DNA of 20,016 bases from contig DATATB010000130.1 of the NCBI GenBank assembly GCA_036268995.1, positions 1 to 20,016 on the forward strand, in the 5' to 3' direction. The stretch comes from DATATB01 sp036268995. GTDB taxonomy: Bacteria; Planctomycetota; Planctomycetia; Pirellulales; PNKZ01. Made by a program: the position numbers and the translations under genes. The first letter of the stretch is position 1. Each line of letters begins with the position of its first letter. Shown piece by piece: positions 14,125 through 20,016 of the stretch. The notes beneath the pieces were generated by a model. That model saw only the letters and a program-made list of their open reading frames with translations, made no database searches and was not told the DNA's origin.

Positions 14125-14238
14125 AAAGTAGCAGGCATACTCCGTATGCCGTCGCTGCGCGCAGATACGTGCTGCCTCAGTGTTGATGCCCGGTCGAAAG
14201 CACGGCAGCTACGGCACAGAGGACTGTGCCTGCTACTT

Positions 14239-14239
<1 letters not shown>
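14125..14239. repeat. REPIN-like element of a second REP family, reaching into the clpB stop codon
   Basis: Perfect 13-bp terminal inverted repeats, AAAGTAGCAGGCA (14125-14137) and TGCCTGCTACTTT (14227-14239), bound a 115-bp element. Each end contains GTAG-CA followed by a 7-bp hairpin: GGCATAC/GTATGCC (14134-14150) on the left and GGCACAG/CTGTGCC (14213-14230) on the right. The two stems differ by compensatory changes. The last base overlaps the TGA stop of clpB (14239-14241, minus strand). Confidence 0.75.
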
Positions 14240-16923
<2,684 letters not shown>

Positions 16924-16941
16924 TTGGTTCTTTCCTTAATT

Positions 16942-16976
16942 GGCAAGACCGACGGGGAATACCCGTCGGCCTTGCC
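16942..16976 (-). promoter_or_regulatory. Strong intergenic hairpin between dnaK and clpB
   Basis: Fifteen-base arms (16942-16956 and 16962-16976) pair with a 5-nt loop; on the minus-strand RNA there are 14 Watson-Crick pairs and one G-U. No U-tract follows, so it is not a standard terminator. It ends 4 nt before the AAGGA ribosome binding site of clpB, 18 nt before its ATG. It could be an mRNA stabiliser or processing site that sets the dnaK:clpB ratio. Confidence 0.7.
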
Positions 16977-17014
16977 GCACTTCGTCCGAATGTGTTCACC
17001 GCCTGGCGGCTGAA

Positions 17015-18934
<1,920 letters not shown>

Positions 18935-19263
18935 AGTTTCGGCTCCTTTTCAGTCGCGTGTTATGCGCCGGCCGGAAGTTGCTTCGGCCAGCGTTTTAGT
19001 GTTCGTTTTGATTCCGCCGGGGCTGGCAGACCGCCAACAACATCGTCAGCCTCTCAGGCCTTGAGCAATGAAAAGCAAAGCCTATGCCGGCCGACGGCTT
19101 AGAGTTAACGCGCTCACAGATCCCTCGTCGCCGCTAGAGTTTAGGAAGACCAGGAAAAATTGGCTCCCTGCAGCCGGCCGGATAGAGCCACCGACGGCTG
19201 CCGTTTTGGCAGTCGGAGGTGTGCGAATCAGCACATTGCAAATCCGACGCCTGCTCAGCGGCT
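18935..19263. other. Intergenic region upstream of dnaK
   Basis: This 329-nt region between the helicase stop and the dnaK start (both minus strand) holds the dnaK ribosome binding site (AAGGAG on the minus strand, about 18942-18950), candidate terminator hairpins at 19155-19216, and presumably the dnaK promoter. I find no CIRCE and no clear sigma32-type hexamers. A near-palindrome CTCAGGCCTTGAG lies at 19053-19065. Confidence 0.6.
19155..19190 (-). terminator. Candidate intrinsic terminator of helicase gene
   Basis: On the minus strand TGGCTC (19190-19185) pairs with GAGCCA (19166-19161) across an 18-nt GC-rich loop, followed by ATTTTT (19160-19155). It lies about 75 nt after the helicase stop. 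The stem is short, so confidence is modest. A second hairpin without a T-tract (CCGA and CTGCC arms, 19191-19216) precedes it. Confidence 0.4.
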
Positions 19264-20016
19264 TTAGGCCGGTCGGACGGGCCGCAGGCCGCTGTGCTTG
19301 AGCACAAAGCTCCGCTGCCCAATGCCGCCCGAGAACTCGACGACGGCCTTGCGCGCCTGCCCATTGCCGCTGAGGGCCACAATCGTGCCCAGGCCGTACT
19401 CGGGATGGCGCACGAGCATGCTTTGCGCAAAAACCTCTGGCGAAACGCTGGGGGCGGCCGCCGCATCCTGGCCGAGTTCGGCCGCGGTCATCAGATGCAA
19501 AGCCCGGGGCGGGGCTGCGGCCGGCCGCGAACTGCTGCGTTCCAGTTCCGCCGGTTCGAAACTGTCGTCCTCGGCGTGCCAATCCTCGTGCGAATGCTCG
19601 TGCTCCTGGTCGATTTCATGGCCGGCATCATCATGGCCGCTATCGTCAAATGGCTGACTGGTCCAACTCAGCTTTTGCGAGTCGAACTCGTCGACCGGCA
19701 GCTCCATCAGAAACTGGCTGGGAATCGTCATTTTGCCCTGGCCACGAAACTCGCGATGCCGGGCCAGGCTCAAGTGCAGCTCCTGCTGGGCCCGAGTCAT
19801 GCCGACGAACAGCAGCCGCCGCTCCTCCTCCAGCTCCGCGTCGTTTTGCCGCGAGCGTTCGTGCGGCAGCAGCCCCTGTTCCAGGGCAATCAGAAACACG
19901 ACCGGAAACTCCAGCCCTTTCGAGGCGTGCAGCGTCATGAGCGTGACCCGATCGTCGCTGGCCTGCCAGTCATCAGTGTCGTTGACCAGGCAAGCTTCTT
20001 CCAGGAACTCTTCGAG
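19264..20016 (-). CDS. UvrD/PcrA-family DNA helicase, C-terminal part (5' truncated by window edge)
   Basis: The frame is open to the window end; 250 C-terminal residues are visible, beginning LEEFLEEACLVND. The sequence contains SF1A helicase motif V (VTLMTLHASKGLEFPVVFLI, about 24-43) and motif VI (EEERRLLFVGMTRAQQELHL, about 63-82), which contribute to ATP hydrolysis and DNA binding. Residues about 120-170 form an acidic, His-rich linker. The C-terminal VRHPEYGLGTIVAL to FVLKHSGLRPV segment (202-247) looks like the Tudor-like RNA-polymerase-interaction domain of PcrA/UvrD. It probably acts in nucleotide excision repair and replication/transcription conflict resolution. PcrA versus UvrD cannot be decided from this portion. 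The gene ends at TAA 19264-19266, 329 nt before dnaK on the same strand. Confidence 0.93.
   Translation of the reverse strand, partial: LEEFLEEACLVNDTDDWQASDDRVTLMTLHASKGLEFPVVFLIALEQGLLPHERSRQNDAELEEERRLLFVGMTRAQQELHLSLARHREFRGQGKMTIPSQFLMELPVDEFDSQKLSWTSQPFDDSGHDDAGHEIDQEHEHSHEDWHAEDDSFEPAELERSSSRPAAAPPRALHLMTAAELGQDAAAAPSVSPEVFAQSMLVRHPEYGLGTIVALSGNGQARKAVVEFSGGIGQRSFVLKHSGLRPVRPA

Noticed and set aside
18935..19263. CIRCE operator or sigma32 promoter upstream of dnaK
   Set aside because: No TTAGCACTC/GAGTGCTAA pair and no CTTGAA with CCCCAT at proper spacing were found on the minus strand.

Overview
The window is about 20 kb of GC-rich chromosome, most likely from a planctomycete of the Pirellulales type. 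The evidence is protein-level: a secreted beta-barrel protein resembling the planctomycete BBP7 outer-membrane family, a giant secreted protein ending in FG-GAP-like propeller repeats, a 64-residue Arg/Lys-rich protein of a type I associate with planctomycetes (DUF6800-like), and DnaK and ClpB of ordinary Gram-negative-like architecture. No gene here gives a species-level assignment.

Layout. (1) 1-6985, plus strand, cell-surface genes: the C-terminal part of a giant secreted protein, a BBP7-like barrel protein with a Gly/Pro/Tyr/Gln-rich N-terminal arm, and a small exported Gly/Met-rich protein. (2) 7090-9644: a TauE/SafE-type permease (minus) divergent from a membrane-fusion/periplasmic adaptor (plus) that has no pump gene beside it. 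(3) 9697-11296, minus: a two-gene module of an HTH-PTS EIIA fusion followed by a protein with degenerate receiver-like folds. A bidirectional terminator closes it against the adaptor gene. (4) 11508-12411, plus: two small membrane-anchored proteins of unknown function. (5) 12549-14073, plus: a good sigma70-type promoter, a STAS anti-anti-sigma protein, an RsbW-like ATPase, and a small basic protein with its own promoter and a structured leader. (6) 14239-20016, minus: clpB, dnaK and the C-terminal part of a UvrD/PcrA helicase. The dnaK-clpB pair is probably one heat-shock transcription unit with a strong hairpin between the genes.

The most interesting content lies between genes. Short palindromic elements of two sequence families both start with GTAG followed by a 7-8 bp hairpin. 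They occur as inverted pairs, tandem direct pairs or singles. The stems differ between copies by compensatory changes, and three of the four family-1 loci begin 13-20 nt after a stop codon. This is the architecture of REP/REPIN elements mobilised in trans by RAYT (TnpA-REP, HUH Y1) transposases. No RAYT gene is in the window.

Functionally this is a mixed housekeeping and surface region: protein quality control (ClpB/DnaK), DNA repair (UvrD/PcrA), partner-switching regulation (STAS/RsbW), a PTS-Ntr-like regulatory module and exported proteins. I see no phage, IS transposase, CRISPR array, rRNA or tRNA.
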